Shown piece after piece: positions 16,062 through 24,804 of a DNA stretch of 32,633 nucleotides. The stretch comes from an uncultured Treponema sp. (GTDB lineage: Bacteria > Spirochaetota > Spirochaetia > Treponematales > Treponemataceae). The stretch is taken from NCBI GenBank assembly GCA_947167345.1, contig CAMVHR010000034.1, positions 1 through 32,633 of the forward strand, read 5' to 3'. A program made the position numbers and the translations under genes. Each line of letters opens with the position of its first letter. The first letter of the stretch is position 1. The notes below the pieces were generated by a model that did no database searches, had not been told where the DNA came from, and worked only from the letters and a program-made list of their open reading frames with translations.

Positions 16062-17632
16062 TGAATGTCTGGACAGTTGCCCGTGAATATGCAGGAATAG
16101 CTGAAGCTGGCGGTGTAAAGAACGTAACTTGTTCTATTTCTGAATCGCTTTCTATGCTGGGGCAGAATGTGACCGTTTTTATTCCGCTTTACGGCTGTAC
16201 AGATTTGTCAAGCATATCAGATTTTACCTGTGTATGGCACGAACCTGTGTCGATAACAATACAAAAAAAAATCATTCATATTTCCTTTAGTCATGGCATC
16301 AAAAATGGTGTTGACATAGTTTTTATAGGGAACAAGCATTTTTCTGAAAAAAAAGCTGTATACACATATACACGAACTGAAGAAAAAGAAAATCCACGCC
16401 ATAAACATGGATGCGGACATGAAGACGTTCAGTTTTTGAATACTCTTTTTCAAAAAGCTGTTGTTGCGTATGGAAGTACATGTTCTGATGATGAGAAGCC
16501 TGATATAATACACTGTCATGATGCAACGGCTGCCATGCTGCCAATTTTTATAGAGGATTATAAAAAAAAGAGTTCATTCTATAAAACTTTCTATATGAAT
16601 ACAAAATGTATTATAACCATTCACAATGCAGGAAGTGGTTATCATCATGAATATACATCCATTAAGCAAGCTGTCAATTTGACAGGACTGTCAAAAAAAG
16701 AACTTGAGCGAGGACTTAACCACGGTTGTGTAGAGCCTTTTTTGTTAAGTGCTGATTATGCATGTATGACGACAGTTTCTCCTGAATATGCCAAGGAGAT
16801 TGTTGATGGAAGACAGGATTCTGGAGGTCTTTGTCATTATTTTCAAGACAGAAATATAAAAATAATCGGCATAACGAATGGAATTGACTACGAATGGTAC
16901 AATCCATTGAACACAAGTTCTTCTGAATTGCCGTTTCCATATAACCCCATATCAATGGATTTTGAGGGCAAATACAAATGCAGGAGGCTATTTCTTGAAA
17001 AGTATGCATCAGAAAATACAAAGGAAATAAATTCTGACATTACAAAATATGGATGGTTAAATACAGATGGTAAGTCAGATAATGTGTTTATTACATATCA
17101 CGGCAGAATCGTAAGCCAGAAAGGAATTTCAGTTTTACTGAATGCTGCAAAAATGCTTTTAAAAGAGAATCTTTGCGTAAAGTTTATTTTTATTGGTCAG
17201 GGAGAACATAGACTGGAAGAAGATTTGATAGCTTTTTCTACAGAACACGAAGGAAATGTAATATATTTTAATGGGTATGATAAGTCACTTTCTAGACTGT
17301 GCATTGCATCTGGTGATTTTGCTGTAATGCCAAGCGAATTTGAACCTTGCGGAACTGAAGATTTTATTGCCCAAATCTTCGGAACAATTCCTGTAGCTCA
17401 TGCAACCGGTGGTTTAAAAAAAATCATAAACGGGCAAACTGGCATTTTATACGAAAATAATACTCCTGAAACTTTGGCGGAAATATTACGTTCGCTTGTA
17501 AGAATATCATTAAATGCCGGTAATGACGTATTTAATACAATGAAAGCATTTGCCGCATCGTATATAAAAAAGGAATTTTCATGGAGCAAGGTTGCCGCTT
17601 TATATATTGATTTGTATAAGTCGTGTAATTGA
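16061..17632 (+). CDS. glgA: Glycogen/starch synthase-like glycosyltransferase, GT5
   Basis: GlgA extends alpha-1,4-glucan from a nucleotide-glucose donor. The GT-B fold halves are both present in 523 residues, close to the family norm. The C-terminal donor site is intact: R349 and K354 in 'HGRIVSQKG', and E428 in 'PSEFEPCG'. 'ITNGIDYEWYNP' is the typical linker. The N-terminal substrate motif, normally K-T-G-G-L with Lys15, reads 'AEAGGVKNV', with Glu15 instead. This may change donor choice or activity. After EPCG the usual G-L-N/T-Q is replaced by 'GTEDF'. GAGG at ~16048 precedes ATG 16061, which overlaps the aroH stop. The gene ends the unit; the following 60 bases are A-rich. Confidence 0.85.
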   Translation: MNVWTVAREYAGIAEAGGVKNVTCSISESLSMLGQNVTVFIPLYGCTDLSSISDFTCVWHEPVSITIQKKIIHISFSHGIKNGVDIVFIGNKHFSEKKAVYTYTRTEEKENPRHKHGCGHEDVQFLNTLFQKAVVAYGSTCSDDEKPDIIHCHDATAAMLPIFIEDYKKKSSFYKTFYMNTKCIITIHNAGSGYHHEYTSIKQAVNLTGLSKKELERGLNHGCVEPFLLSADYACMTTVSPEYAKEIVDGRQDSGGLCHYFQDRNIKIIGITNGIDYEWYNPLNTSSSELPFPYNPISMDFEGKYKCRRLFLEKYASENTKEINSDITKYGWLNTDGKSDNVFITYHGRIVSQKGISVLLNAAKMLLKENLCVKFIFIGQGEHRLEEDLIAFSTEHEGNVIYFNGYDKSLSRLCIASGDFAVMPSEFEPCGTEDFIAQIFGTIPVAHATGGLKKIINGQTGILYENNTPETLAEILRSLVRISLNAGNDVFNTMKAFAASYIKKEFSWSKVAALYIDLYKSCN

Positions 17633-17693
17633 CAGAACTTTTTAATCATTACAAAAAAATGATAAAAAAAATAAAAAAAAAGAAATATCAGTA

Positions 17694-17722
17694 TTGACAT
17701 TTTTTTTTAATTAATATATAGT
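17694..17722 (+). promoter_or_regulatory. Strong tRNA promoter
   Basis: A perfect -35 TTGACA (17694-17699), a 17-base T-rich spacer and TATAGT (17717-17722) form the best sigma-70 promoter in the window. Transcription should start near 17729, about 18 bases before the tRNA-Thr gene, and continue through both tRNAs to the terminator at 17959-17986. Confidence 0.8.
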
Positions 17723-17746
17723 CTTATACGTCAGCGAATGACACAA

Positions 17747-17819
17747 GCCGCTATAGCTCAGTTGGTAGAGCACGTGATTTGTAATCTCGGGGTCCAAGGT
17801 TCGAGTCCCTGTGGCGGCT
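17747..17819 (+). tRNA. tRNA-Thr (anticodon UGU)
   Basis: A 73-base cloverleaf can be drawn. The acceptor stem is GCCGCTA/TGGCGGC, the D arm GCTC/GAGC, the anticodon loop TTTGTAA with TGT at 17780-17782, and the T loop TTCGAGT. No CCA is encoded. Two internal mismatches are visible: T-T in the anticodon stem (17775 with 17787, positions 29-41) and A-C in the T stem (17797 with 17809, positions 51-63). All other stem positions pair. It shares a promoter with tRNA-Tyr. Confidence 0.92.
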
Positions 17820-17820
17820 C

Positions 17821-17855
17821 TTCTTTCAAAATTGTGATAAATAGTTTTGAAAGAA
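17821..17855 (+). other. Perfect 11-bp inverted repeat between the two tRNAs
   Basis: TTCTTTCAAAA (17821-17831) pairs perfectly with TTTTGAAAGAA (17845-17855) around a 13-base loop. It starts one base after the tRNA-Thr discriminator region and ends two bases before tRNA-Tyr. There is no T-run after it, so it is not a terminator. It most likely separates and guides processing of the dicistronic tRNA precursor (inference). Confidence 0.8.
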
Positions 17856-17857
17856 AC

Positions 17858-17939
17858 GGGGAGTTTCCCGAGTGGTCAAAGGGGGCAGACTGTAAATCTG
17901 TTGGCTCGTCCTTCGTAGGTCCGAATCCTTCACTCCCCA
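17858..17939 (+). tRNA. tRNA-Tyr (anticodon GUA)
   Basis: This 82-base class II tRNA has acceptor stem GGGGAGT/ACTCCCC, discriminator A at 17939, anticodon loop CTGTAAA with GTA at 17892-17894, a long variable arm (about 17902-17916) as expected for bacterial tRNA-Tyr, and T loop TCCGAAT region. No CCA is encoded. It lies in a dicistronic transcript behind tRNA-Thr. Confidence 0.95.
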
Positions 17940-17958
17940 ATACTGTATGACAGTAGAT

Positions 17959-17986
17959 GCACCGAATTAATCGGTGCTTTTTTTTT
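17959..17986 (+). terminator. Rho-independent terminator of the tRNA transcript
   Basis: GCACCGA (17959-17965) and TCGGTGC (17971-17977) form a perfect 7-bp stem with a 5-base loop, followed by nine T residues (17978-17986). It is the clearest intrinsic terminator in the window, and separates the tRNAs from the metallo-hydrolase gene. Confidence 0.93.
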
Positions 17987-18052
17987 GCCAAAAAATCTAT
18001 TTTTTAGTAGAATAATATCCCGAATTGAGGTATACTTAACTTAGGAGGATAT

Positions 18053-18997
18053 GTGGTTATTCGTTTTTGGGGGGTAAGAGGTTCTGTTCCAACACCATTA
18101 ACCCCTGAGCAAGTACAAGCAAAAATAGTTGCTGTTGTAGAACGTATTACACCGAGGGATATTGCCAGTCAGGATGCGAGAACCCGTTTTTTAGCAACAT
18201 TACCAGATTGGCTTTTTGGCTCATTAGGTGGTAATTCCCCATGTGTGGAACTAGAAGCTGATAATGGTAATAAATTTATTTTAGATGCAGGTTCTGGTCT
18301 TAGGGAATATGCAATTCATGGAAAACCTCCCAAGGATTTGATTTATAGAATTTTTATGTCTCATTTTCACTGGGATCATATACAGGGAATACCTTTCTTT
18401 AATCCGGTTTTTAATCCTAAAGCAAAAATAGAGGTTTATTCAGCGTTTCCTGATGCGGAGCGCATTTTGAGTGTTCAAAATTCATGTCCGTATTTTCCTC
18501 CTAACTGTAAATGGGAAAAAATAAAAGACAGGTTTCATTTTCATCTTTTAAAAAATCATCAGAGTTTTTTATTAAACGGCATAAAAATATCAATGATTAA
18601 AATGAAGCATCCAGGAAATTCTTATACATATTCTTTTGAAGAAAATGGCAAGAAAGTTATTTTTGCAACAGATGTAGAGCTTCGCCCTGAAGACTTTGAT
18701 AAATCAATTGACTATAATCACTTCTTTGATGATGCGGACATCCTGATTCTTGACAGTCAGTATAATTATGATGAAGCTGAGCGAAAAAAGAATTGGGGAC
18801 ATAACATTGTATTCAAAGCTGTTGATTTTGCAAATTTATACAAAGCTAAAAAACTATATTTGTTTCATCATGAACCTACATATAGTGATCAGAAAATCTA
18901 TTCTATTCTGCATGCAGCCCGATGGTATGCAGAGTCCAGTGCATCAAAAAATCTTGAAATAGAACTTGCGATAGAAGGACAGGAAATAGAGATTTAA
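18053..18997 (+). CDS. Metallo-beta-lactamase-fold hydrolase
   Basis: The 314-residue protein opens 'VIRFWGVRGSVPTP', a start typical of one branch of MBL-fold hydrolases, and carries the zinc motif 'MSHFHWDHIQG' (H104-x-H106-x-D108-H109). Further metal ligands are likely in 'KMKHPGNSY', 'ATDVEL' and 'LFHHEP'. Some members of this branch act as phosphodiesterases, but the substrate cannot be read here. The start is GTG 18053, since that frame gives the conserved N-terminus; the ATG 18051 is in another frame. Shine-Dalgarno AGGAGG (18043-18048) is very strong though close (4 bases). It heads a tight unit with mltG, dnaG and rpoD (3-base gap to mltG). Confidence 0.88.
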   Translation: MVIRFWGVRGSVPTPLTPEQVQAKIVAVVERITPRDIASQDARTRFLATLPDWLFGSLGGNSPCVELEADNGNKFILDAGSGLREYAIHGKPPKDLIYRIFMSHFHWDHIQGIPFFNPVFNPKAKIEVYSAFPDAERILSVQNSCPYFPPNCKWEKIKDRFHFHLLKNHQSFLLNGIKISMIKMKHPGNSYTYSFEENGKKVIFATDVELRPEDFDKSIDYNHFFDDADILILDSQYNYDEAERKKNWGHNIVFKAVDFANLYKAKKLYLFHHEPTYSDQKIYSILHAARWYAESSASKNLEIELAIEGQEIEI

Positions 18998-19000
18998 ATT

Positions 19001-20065
19001 ATGATAAAAAAAATACTGGCATGGTTTGTTGCTCTGATTTCTGTTGCTGGAGTTGTAGCAGTCTCTTTGTTTTTTTTTGCTACAAGACCAGCTACAGACA
19101 AAAAGTCTGAAGTCATTTATGAATTGCATATTCCTAAAGGCATGTCTATAAAAGATACTGCACAGGAATTGCAAAATAACAATATCATAAAATCATGGTC
19201 CTTCTTTTACTATGCGGCAAGGTTTTCTATTTTTGACAGAACAAAAAAGTTTAAACTGAAGAGCGGTGTGTATACAGTAAAGAGTACTATGTCACTGGAA
19301 GATTTATACATGCTTCTTCAAACCGGAACAGCTGAAAATATAAGATTAAGCATACCTGAAGGGCTTACAATATCAAAAACTGCCCTAGAACTTGAAAAGG
19401 CAAAAGTCTGTACTGCTCAAAATTTCATAAACGCCTGTAATGATATTGAATTGCTGGAAAGATACGCTGAGGCAGCGGGATTTTCAGTTTTAAAAGGTAA
19501 AAATCTTGAAGGTTATCTGTTTCCTGACACTTATTTTTTTACAGAAGGAATGTCTGTAGAAAGCATTATTACAAAATTTCTGGATAATTTTTTTGAAAAA
19601 GTTTCTCAGATAGAAGAGCTAAAAGGTGTTTCCCCTGAAAAATTTTATGAAATACTAACTTTGGCGTCTATAATAGAAAGAGAATACCGAGTACCGAATG
19701 AAGCACCTCTCATTGCAAGCGTTTTCGTAAATAGAATAAATAATAATATAGGACTGTATTCTTGCGCTACAATTGAATATGTCCTTACTGAGATACAGGG
19801 GTTACCTCATCCAGAACGAATAACATATAACGATCTCAAAATTGACAGCCCATATAATACGTATAAGTGGGCTGGACTTCCACCAGGCCCCATATCAAAT
19901 CCAGGACTTACATCTCTAAATGCTGCTGCAAAACCTGCTGATACAGATTACTATTATTTTGTGCTTACAGATCCTGCTACAGGAAGCCATACTTTTTCAA
20001 AAAATTTTGATCAGCATATAAAGGCGGAAAATCTTTATACAAAAAAAAATCCTGAAAAAAAATGA
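19001..20065 (+). CDS. mltG: Endolytic murein transglycosylase MltG (YceG-like)
   Basis: MltG cleaves nascent glycan strands at the inner membrane and sets their length. The protein has an N-terminal anchor ('ILAWFVALISVAGVVAVSLFFF'-type, residues ~5-26), a LysM-like region ('LHIPKGMSIKDTAQEL'), 'LEGYLFPDTYFF' (169-180) and the catalytic block 'LASIIEREYRVPNE' (221-234), in which E226 corresponds to the catalytic Glu of E. coli MltG. 'YNTYKWAGLPPGPISNPG' is the diagnostic C-terminal signature. The length of 354 is normal. The gene overlaps dnaG by 4 bases (ATGA), so the wall enzyme is co-expressed with primase and sigma factor. Confidence 0.95.
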   Translation: MIKKILAWFVALISVAGVVAVSLFFFATRPATDKKSEVIYELHIPKGMSIKDTAQELQNNNIIKSWSFFYYAARFSIFDRTKKFKLKSGVYTVKSTMSLEDLYMLLQTGTAENIRLSIPEGLTISKTALELEKAKVCTAQNFINACNDIELLERYAEAAGFSVLKGKNLEGYLFPDTYFFTEGMSVESIITKFLDNFFEKVSQIEELKGVSPEKFYEILTLASIIEREYRVPNEAPLIASVFVNRINNNIGLYSCATIEYVLTEIQGLPHPERITYNDLKIDSPYNTYKWAGLPPGPISNPGLTSLNAAAKPADTDYYYFVLTDPATGSHTFSKNFDQHIKAENLYTKKNPEKK

Positions 20066-21861
20066 ATTTCATTTCAAAAGAATCTATTGATGAAGTTGAA
20101 TCTAAAGCAGATATTGTTCATATAATAGGAGAATATGTTCCTCTTTCTCCTCGCGGCAGCTCGTGGTTTGGATGCTGTCCATTTCATCATGAAAAAACAC
20201 CGTCATTTTCTGTAAATGAAGATAAGAGGTTTTATTATTGCTTTGGTTGTCATGCTGCTGGAAATGTATTTAAATTTATTCAGGAAATGGAAAAAGTTTC
20301 TTTTGCAGAATCTGTTGAGATTATTGCAAAAAAGATAGGTGTTCAGCTGAATTATGTAAATTCCGGGGATGATTATCATAAACAGGATGAAAATGTAAAA
20401 AAGAAAGAAGAATATATAAACCTTTATACGAGAGTTGCAACAACATTTCATTACTTTCTTATGGAAACAGAAGCCGGAAAATTTGCGCTTGATTATATTA
20501 TGTCTAGAGGAATAACAAGAGAAACCCTTGAAAAATTTAAATTAGGCTACAGCCCTGCCGACAGAAAATGGTTACGTTCATTTTTAATAAAAAAGAATTT
20601 TACTGATGATTTTCTAAACAATTCGGGTCTTTTTAGCAAGAAATATCCTGAAATTGCATTTTTTTCAGATAGGCTAATGTTTCCTATTTTTGATAAAAAT
20701 GGAAATGTAGTAGCCATGGGAGGACGTTTTTTAAGAGGGGATTCTTCAAAGTCCCCAAAATATTTGAATTCAGGGGATTTGATTCAATACAAGAAGGGCA
20801 GTACTCTTTATGCCTTTAATTTTGCAAAAAAAGAAATCAGGGAACTTCATAAGGTAATTTTTTGTGAAGGATATATGGATTGCATCGCTTATCACCAATG
20901 TGGTATTGAATATGCTGTGGCACCTTTAGGAACAGCTTTAACAGAGGAACATATACGGATGGTAAGCAACCTTGCAGAAACAATTTATCTATCGTTTGAC
21001 AGTGATAATGCTGGGCAGTCAGCCACAAAAAGAGCTATCCTCATGTGCAGAAAACTTGGAAAAACTGTAAAAGTCATTTGCCTGAAGGGAGGTAAAGATC
21101 CTGCAGAAATTATGTTGAAATTTGGACAGGAAGTCTTGACAAATGCTATTGAATCTGCTATATTGGATAATGATTTTTTATTAACTAAACTGCTAGAAGT
21201 CTACCCAAAAACAACGCCAGAGAATAAAGCAAAAGCTTCTCTTGCTTTTTTTGCGTATATAGACGCATTGCAGTCTGATGTCCAGAAAAATGCATGTCTT
21301 GAGCAACTCGGGCAGATATATGGCATTGAAATGGAGGCATTAAAAAAAGATTATATAAATCGGAAAGATCTTTCTAAAAAAACAAAAAGAGATGAGGTTC
21401 ATGCAGACGAATCAGTAAATCAGACTGTAAAAATATCAGCAGAACTGAGGGCTGTAATGACCGTTATCACAGATGATAAGAAATTGTTTGGGGAAATGAA
21501 AGAAGCTATTTCCGCTGAAAATCTTGAAGATAATAATGCAAAAATGTTGTTCCATATAATGGAAGAGTGTTATGACGCAGATAATTATTCTGTAAGTAGC
21601 ATATTGAACAGATGCGAAAATGAAGGACTAAAACAGATTCTGTATGATTCTATGAATGAATTTTCAAATCATATAGAACAGTCTGCAAAAGACAGCATAC
21701 AGTTATTAAAAAGAAATGTTCTGGAACGAAAACGTGCTAAGACACAGGAGCTTATACATGCTTTTGAATCCAGTTCACTAGATGGAGACAAGAAGTATTT
21801 GAAAGAACTTCTTGCACAAAAAATGGAAGTTGACAGGCAGATTGCCCTATTAAAGGAATAA
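20062..21861 (+). CDS. dnaG: DNA primase
   Basis: DnaG makes RNA primers for replication. The N-terminal CHC2 zinc finger is intact (C39, H42, C60, C63: 'CPFHHEKTPSFS' and 'YYCFGCHAAGN'). The Toprim core follows, with E269 in 'VIFCEGYMD' and the D-x-D in 'LSFDSDNAGQ' (D313, D315). 'GGRFLRGDSSKSPKYLNS' is the usual RNA-polymerase-domain block. The C-terminal helicase-binding region is poorly conserved, as is common. The length of 599 is typical. ATG 20062 overlaps the mltG stop; rpoD follows after 6 bases. Confidence 0.97.
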   Translation: MNFISKESIDEVESKADIVHIIGEYVPLSPRGSSWFGCCPFHHEKTPSFSVNEDKRFYYCFGCHAAGNVFKFIQEMEKVSFAESVEIIAKKIGVQLNYVNSGDDYHKQDENVKKKEEYINLYTRVATTFHYFLMETEAGKFALDYIMSRGITRETLEKFKLGYSPADRKWLRSFLIKKNFTDDFLNNSGLFSKKYPEIAFFSDRLMFPIFDKNGNVVAMGGRFLRGDSSKSPKYLNSGDLIQYKKGSTLYAFNFAKKEIRELHKVIFCEGYMDCIAYHQCGIEYAVAPLGTALTEEHIRMVSNLAETIYLSFDSDNAGQSATKRAILMCRKLGKTVKVICLKGGKDPAEIMLKFGQEVLTNAIESAILDNDFLLTKLLEVYPKTTPENKAKASLAFFAYIDALQSDVQKNACLEQLGQIYGIEMEALKKDYINRKDLSKKTKRDEVHADESVNQTVKISAELRAVMTVITDDKKLFGEMKEAISAENLEDNNAKMLFHIMEECYDADNYSVSSILNRCENEGLKQILYDSMNEFSNHIEQSAKDSIQLLKRNVLERKRAKTQELIHAFESSSLDGDKKYLKELLAQKMEVDRQIALLKE

Positions 21862-21867
21862 AGCTTA

Positions 21868-23832
21868 ATGAAACAGAAAACATCTGATGAAACAGAATCA
21901 ATGGAAACAACTGGTGGCTCAGAAAAAAAAGCAAAAAAAAGAGTTGTAAAAGTTAAAGTTTCAAAAAAATCTACTGAGCAGAAGAAGGAAGCTGAAGTTT
22001 CTCCTGTGCAATCAGAAGTTATTACAGAAGTTGCAGATTCTGATGAAAATCCTGACCAGTTGGAACCTGCTGTATTAAAGCTTTTGCAGTATGCTCAAAA
22101 CAAAAAAGTCGTTTCATGGGAAGAAATAACAGAAATCCTAACTATAGAATATGTCAACTCTCCTAGAATGGAAAATGTCCTGCAGTTGTTGTCTACTTAT
22201 AACATTCAGGTAATGGATGAAACCGACAGTCTTATGGATGATGAGGATGCGGACGATGAACTTGATGATGAAGATGCAGATGACATTTCTGTTGAATCAA
22301 AAATTGATGAAAACGGAAAGCATAAGCTTGTTGAAAATGGAGATAGAGATAACAGCATTGATGATCCTATTCGGCTTTACCTTAGGGAAATAGGTAAGGA
22401 AAATCTTCTGACAGCTGAGCAAGAAGTTACTCTGTCAAAGAAAATGGAAGACGGACAGAACATTATAAAAAATGTTATAAAGAATTCTGGAATAATGATA
22501 CCAGAATTTCACAGTATTGCCCAGAAAGCCTTTACAAGAATCGATCCTCATGAACCTGGACGTGCCCGTAAAGAAATTAATGAGGAAATGGCAGAAAAAA
22601 GAAGATTAAAAAGTTGTTATGGTTCTATTTTAAAATCTGTTCTGCCACAGATAAAGCAATATATTTCATTAAAAAAACAGCTTAATGAAAATGATCAGAG
22701 TATGGAGATTTTTAAAGATGAAAATCTTACAAATCTGCATAATCTCATTGCTCCAGAATTGCAGAAACTTGATATTCAGACTGAAGAAATAGAGCGCTTT
22801 AGTGCAAAATTTCTTGATGCTACTGCAAAAATTGATGATTATCATCATAAGCAGGAGAAAAAAATGAAAGAGTTGCGCATTTCAGACGCATCTGGCCTAC
22901 GATCAATTGGACGACGATTGGCAACACATTCTGAAAGTGAGAAACTCGAACAGAATCTCGGTATGAATGCAGATGAAATAAGGGATATTTATACCCAGAT
23001 TCAGAAAATAGATCGTAAATTGCGAAGAATTGAATATGATTTTGAGAACAATGTTGATGAAATTCTTGAGATGGCAAAGGAAATTCAACGCGGACGATTT
23101 ATGATGGAGCAAGCCAAGAACAGATTGATAAATGCAAACTTGCGTTTGGTGGTTTCTATTGCAAAAAAATATACAAATAGAGGGCTGCAGCTTTTTGATT
23201 TAATACAGGAAGGTAATATTGGCTTAATAAAAGCTGTTGAAAAATTTGAGTACCGCAAAGGATATAAATTTTCAACTTATGCAACATGGTGGATCCGACA
23301 AGCAATTACACGTTCTATTTCAGATCAAGCGCGAACAATTCGTGTTCCTGTGCATATGATTGAACAGATTAATAAGGTTGTTCGAGAAAGCAGACAGCTG
23401 GTTCAGAAACTCGGCAGAGAACCAACAGATGAAGAAATCGCTGTTCAGTTGTCATGGCCGGTCAGTAGGGTAAAACAGGTAAAGAATGTCGCAAGAGAGC
23501 CTATTTCTTTGGAAACTCCAATAGGAGAAGAAGAGGACAGTTCTTTAGGTGATTTTATTGAGGATAAGGAAGTTGAAAACCCTGCATCACAGACTGCATA
23601 TACTCTGTTGCAAGAACAGTTGCGTTCAGTACTAAACACACTGCCTTCAAGAGAACAGGAAGTATTAAAAATGAGATTTGGTCTTGAAGATGGCTATTCT
23701 CTTACATTGGAGGAGGTTGGATTGTACTTTAATGTTACGAGAGAACGAATCCGTCAAATTGAAGCCAAAGCTCTTCGAAGACTCCGCCATCCACGACGTG
23801 CTTCTGGGTTAAGGGATTATATTGATACTTGA
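21868..23832 (+). CDS. rpoD: RNA polymerase primary sigma factor (sigma-70)
   Basis: This is the housekeeping sigma factor. In order: an N-terminal Lys-rich tail and region 1.1-like part with an acidic patch (~residues 120-145); region 1.2 '[12 protein letters not shown]' (~164); a long non-conserved region (~200-410); region 2 '[20 protein letters not shown]' (~421) with '[12 protein letters not shown]', which melts the -10 box; region 3; and region 4 with '[20 protein letters not shown]' (~592) and the helix-turn-helix '[20 protein letters not shown]' that reads the -35 box. The length of 654 fits RpoD with a spacer insertion. AAGGA (21855-21859) precedes ATG 21868. It ends the dnaG unit. 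Confidence 0.97.
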   Translation: MKQKTSDETESMETTGGSEKKAKKRVVKVKVSKKSTEQKKEAEVSPVQSEVITEVADSDENPDQLEPAVLKLLQYAQNKKVVSWEEITEILTIEYVNSPRMENVLQLLSTYNIQVMDETDSLMDDEDADDELDDEDADDISVESKIDENGKHKLVENGDRDNSIDDPIRLYLREIGKENLLTAEQEVTLSKKMEDGQNIIKNVIKNSGIMIPEFHSIAQKAFTRIDPHEPGRARKEINEEMAEKRRLKSCYGSILKSVLPQIKQYISLKKQLNENDQSMEIFKDENLTNLHNLIAPELQKLDIQTEEIERFSAKFLDATAKIDDYHHKQEKKMKELRISDASGLRSIGRRLATHSESEKLEQNLGMNADEIRDIYTQIQKIDRKLRRIEYDFENNVDEILEMAKEIQRGRFMMEQAKNRLINANLRLVVSIAKKYTNRGLQLFDLIQEGNIGLIKAVEKFEYRKGYKFSTYATWWIRQAITRSISDQARTIRVPVHMIEQINKVVRESRQLVQKLGREPTDEEIAVQLSWPVSRVKQVKNVAREPISLETPIGEEEDSSLGDFIEDKEVENPASQTAYTLLQEQLRSVLNTLPSREQEVLKMRFGLEDGYSLTLEEVGLYFNVTRERIRQIEAKALRRLRHPRRASGLRDYIDT

Positions 23833-23917
23833 TTTGTTATATTATATAGACACAATTTTGTAAATACTATATATTTTTATAATAGAGCATTTTACATAAA
23901 AACAGGGGATACTTCAA

Positions 23918-24793
23918 ATGGCAGAAATGCAAATGACAGAAGTTTTAGACAAGCTGAAAAATCTTCAGGATGTGCTTGCTAAAAAATATGAAATAGAAGC
24001 AGAAGTAGAAGAGCTTCCTAAGAGCCTTAATGACAAGACTGAGGTTTTGGAACGTTCAAAAAAAGAATTTATAGATAAAAACAGTGAATACGAAGAAGAA
24101 AAGGCAAAAGTTGCGAACTTGAAAATGCAGCTGGATGAAGCAGAGCGTTCAAGAGAAGCTGGTGAAAAGAGTATGGATTCTATAAAGACACATCGTGAAT
24201 ATGAAATACTCGATAAACAGATATCTGAAGCGCAGGCAAAAGAAGACAGTATAAGAAAAGAACTTCAGAAAGAAGAAAAAAAGCTTGCTGAAATAAATGA
24301 TGATTTGAAAAGTGAAGAAGAACTTATTGCAGACCTTGAAAAAGATGCAGAGGAAGTGAAAGGTAGTATTGAGGAAGCATTGGCAAAGCATAATGCTGAT
24401 TTGGTTGATTTGAATGAACAGGAAAAAATGATGTCAGAGGGTATTGATTCTGAGATCATTTTTAAATTTCAACGAATCATTCAAAGAAATAGAAAAGGCA
24501 TTGTTGCTGTACGTGGAAATGTATGTGATGGATGTCACATGATTCTTCCTGCACAGTTTGCAAATGAAATTCGTGGTGGTAAAAAAATCTTGTTCTGTCC
24601 ATACTGTAGTCGAATTCTGTATTATGAAGAATCTGGAGATAGTGAATCCAACTTCTTCTCGATTGAAGATGCTGGAAGCCTTGCAGATGATGACGATTTG
24701 CTTGAGACTGATGAAGAAATGGATCTTTCTTCTGATTCTGAATATGATGATGGAGAATCAGAAAATCTCAAGACAATGGATGCAGATGATTGA
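23918..24793 (+). CDS. Coiled-coil C4 zinc-ribbon protein (CT398-like)
   Basis: Residues ~1-180 form a long charged coiled coil (for example 'EEKAKVANLKMQLDEAERSR' and 'KELQKEEKKLAEINDDLKSE'). A C4 zinc ribbon follows: 'CDGCHMILP' (~204-212) and 'FCPYCSRILYY' (~227). This is the layout of the CT398/YbgI-type 'C4-type zinc ribbon' family, whose chlamydial member has been linked to sigma-54 and secretion partners. A very acidic tail of about 50 residues (~240-291, Asp/Glu/Ser) is extra to the core. Ribosome-binding site AGGGGA (about 23904) precedes ATG 23918. It stands alone between rpoD and rnpB. Function is not established. Confidence 0.85.
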   Translation: MAEMQMTEVLDKLKNLQDVLAKKYEIEAEVEELPKSLNDKTEVLERSKKEFIDKNSEYEEEKAKVANLKMQLDEAERSREAGEKSMDSIKTHREYEILDKQISEAQAKEDSIRKELQKEEKKLAEINDDLKSEEELIADLEKDAEEVKGSIEEALAKHNADLVDLNEQEKMMSEGIDSEIIFKFQRIIQRNRKGIVAVRGNVCDGCHMILPAQFANEIRGGKKILFCPYCSRILYYEESGDSESNFFSIEDAGSLADDDDLLETDEEMDLSSDSEYDDGESENLKTMDADD

Positions 24794-24804
24794 TCAGATA
24801 AACC

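Noticed and set aside
17633..17693. Hairpin ATCATT/AATGAT after glgA as a terminator
   Set aside because: The stem is short and AT-only, and it is followed by A residues rather than a T-run on the + strand.
17738..17950. Open frame of 70 codons across the tRNA pair, and its antisense partner at 17758-17991
   Set aside because: Both are readings through tRNA-Thr and tRNA-Tyr; the cloverleaves, promoter and terminator explain the sequence.
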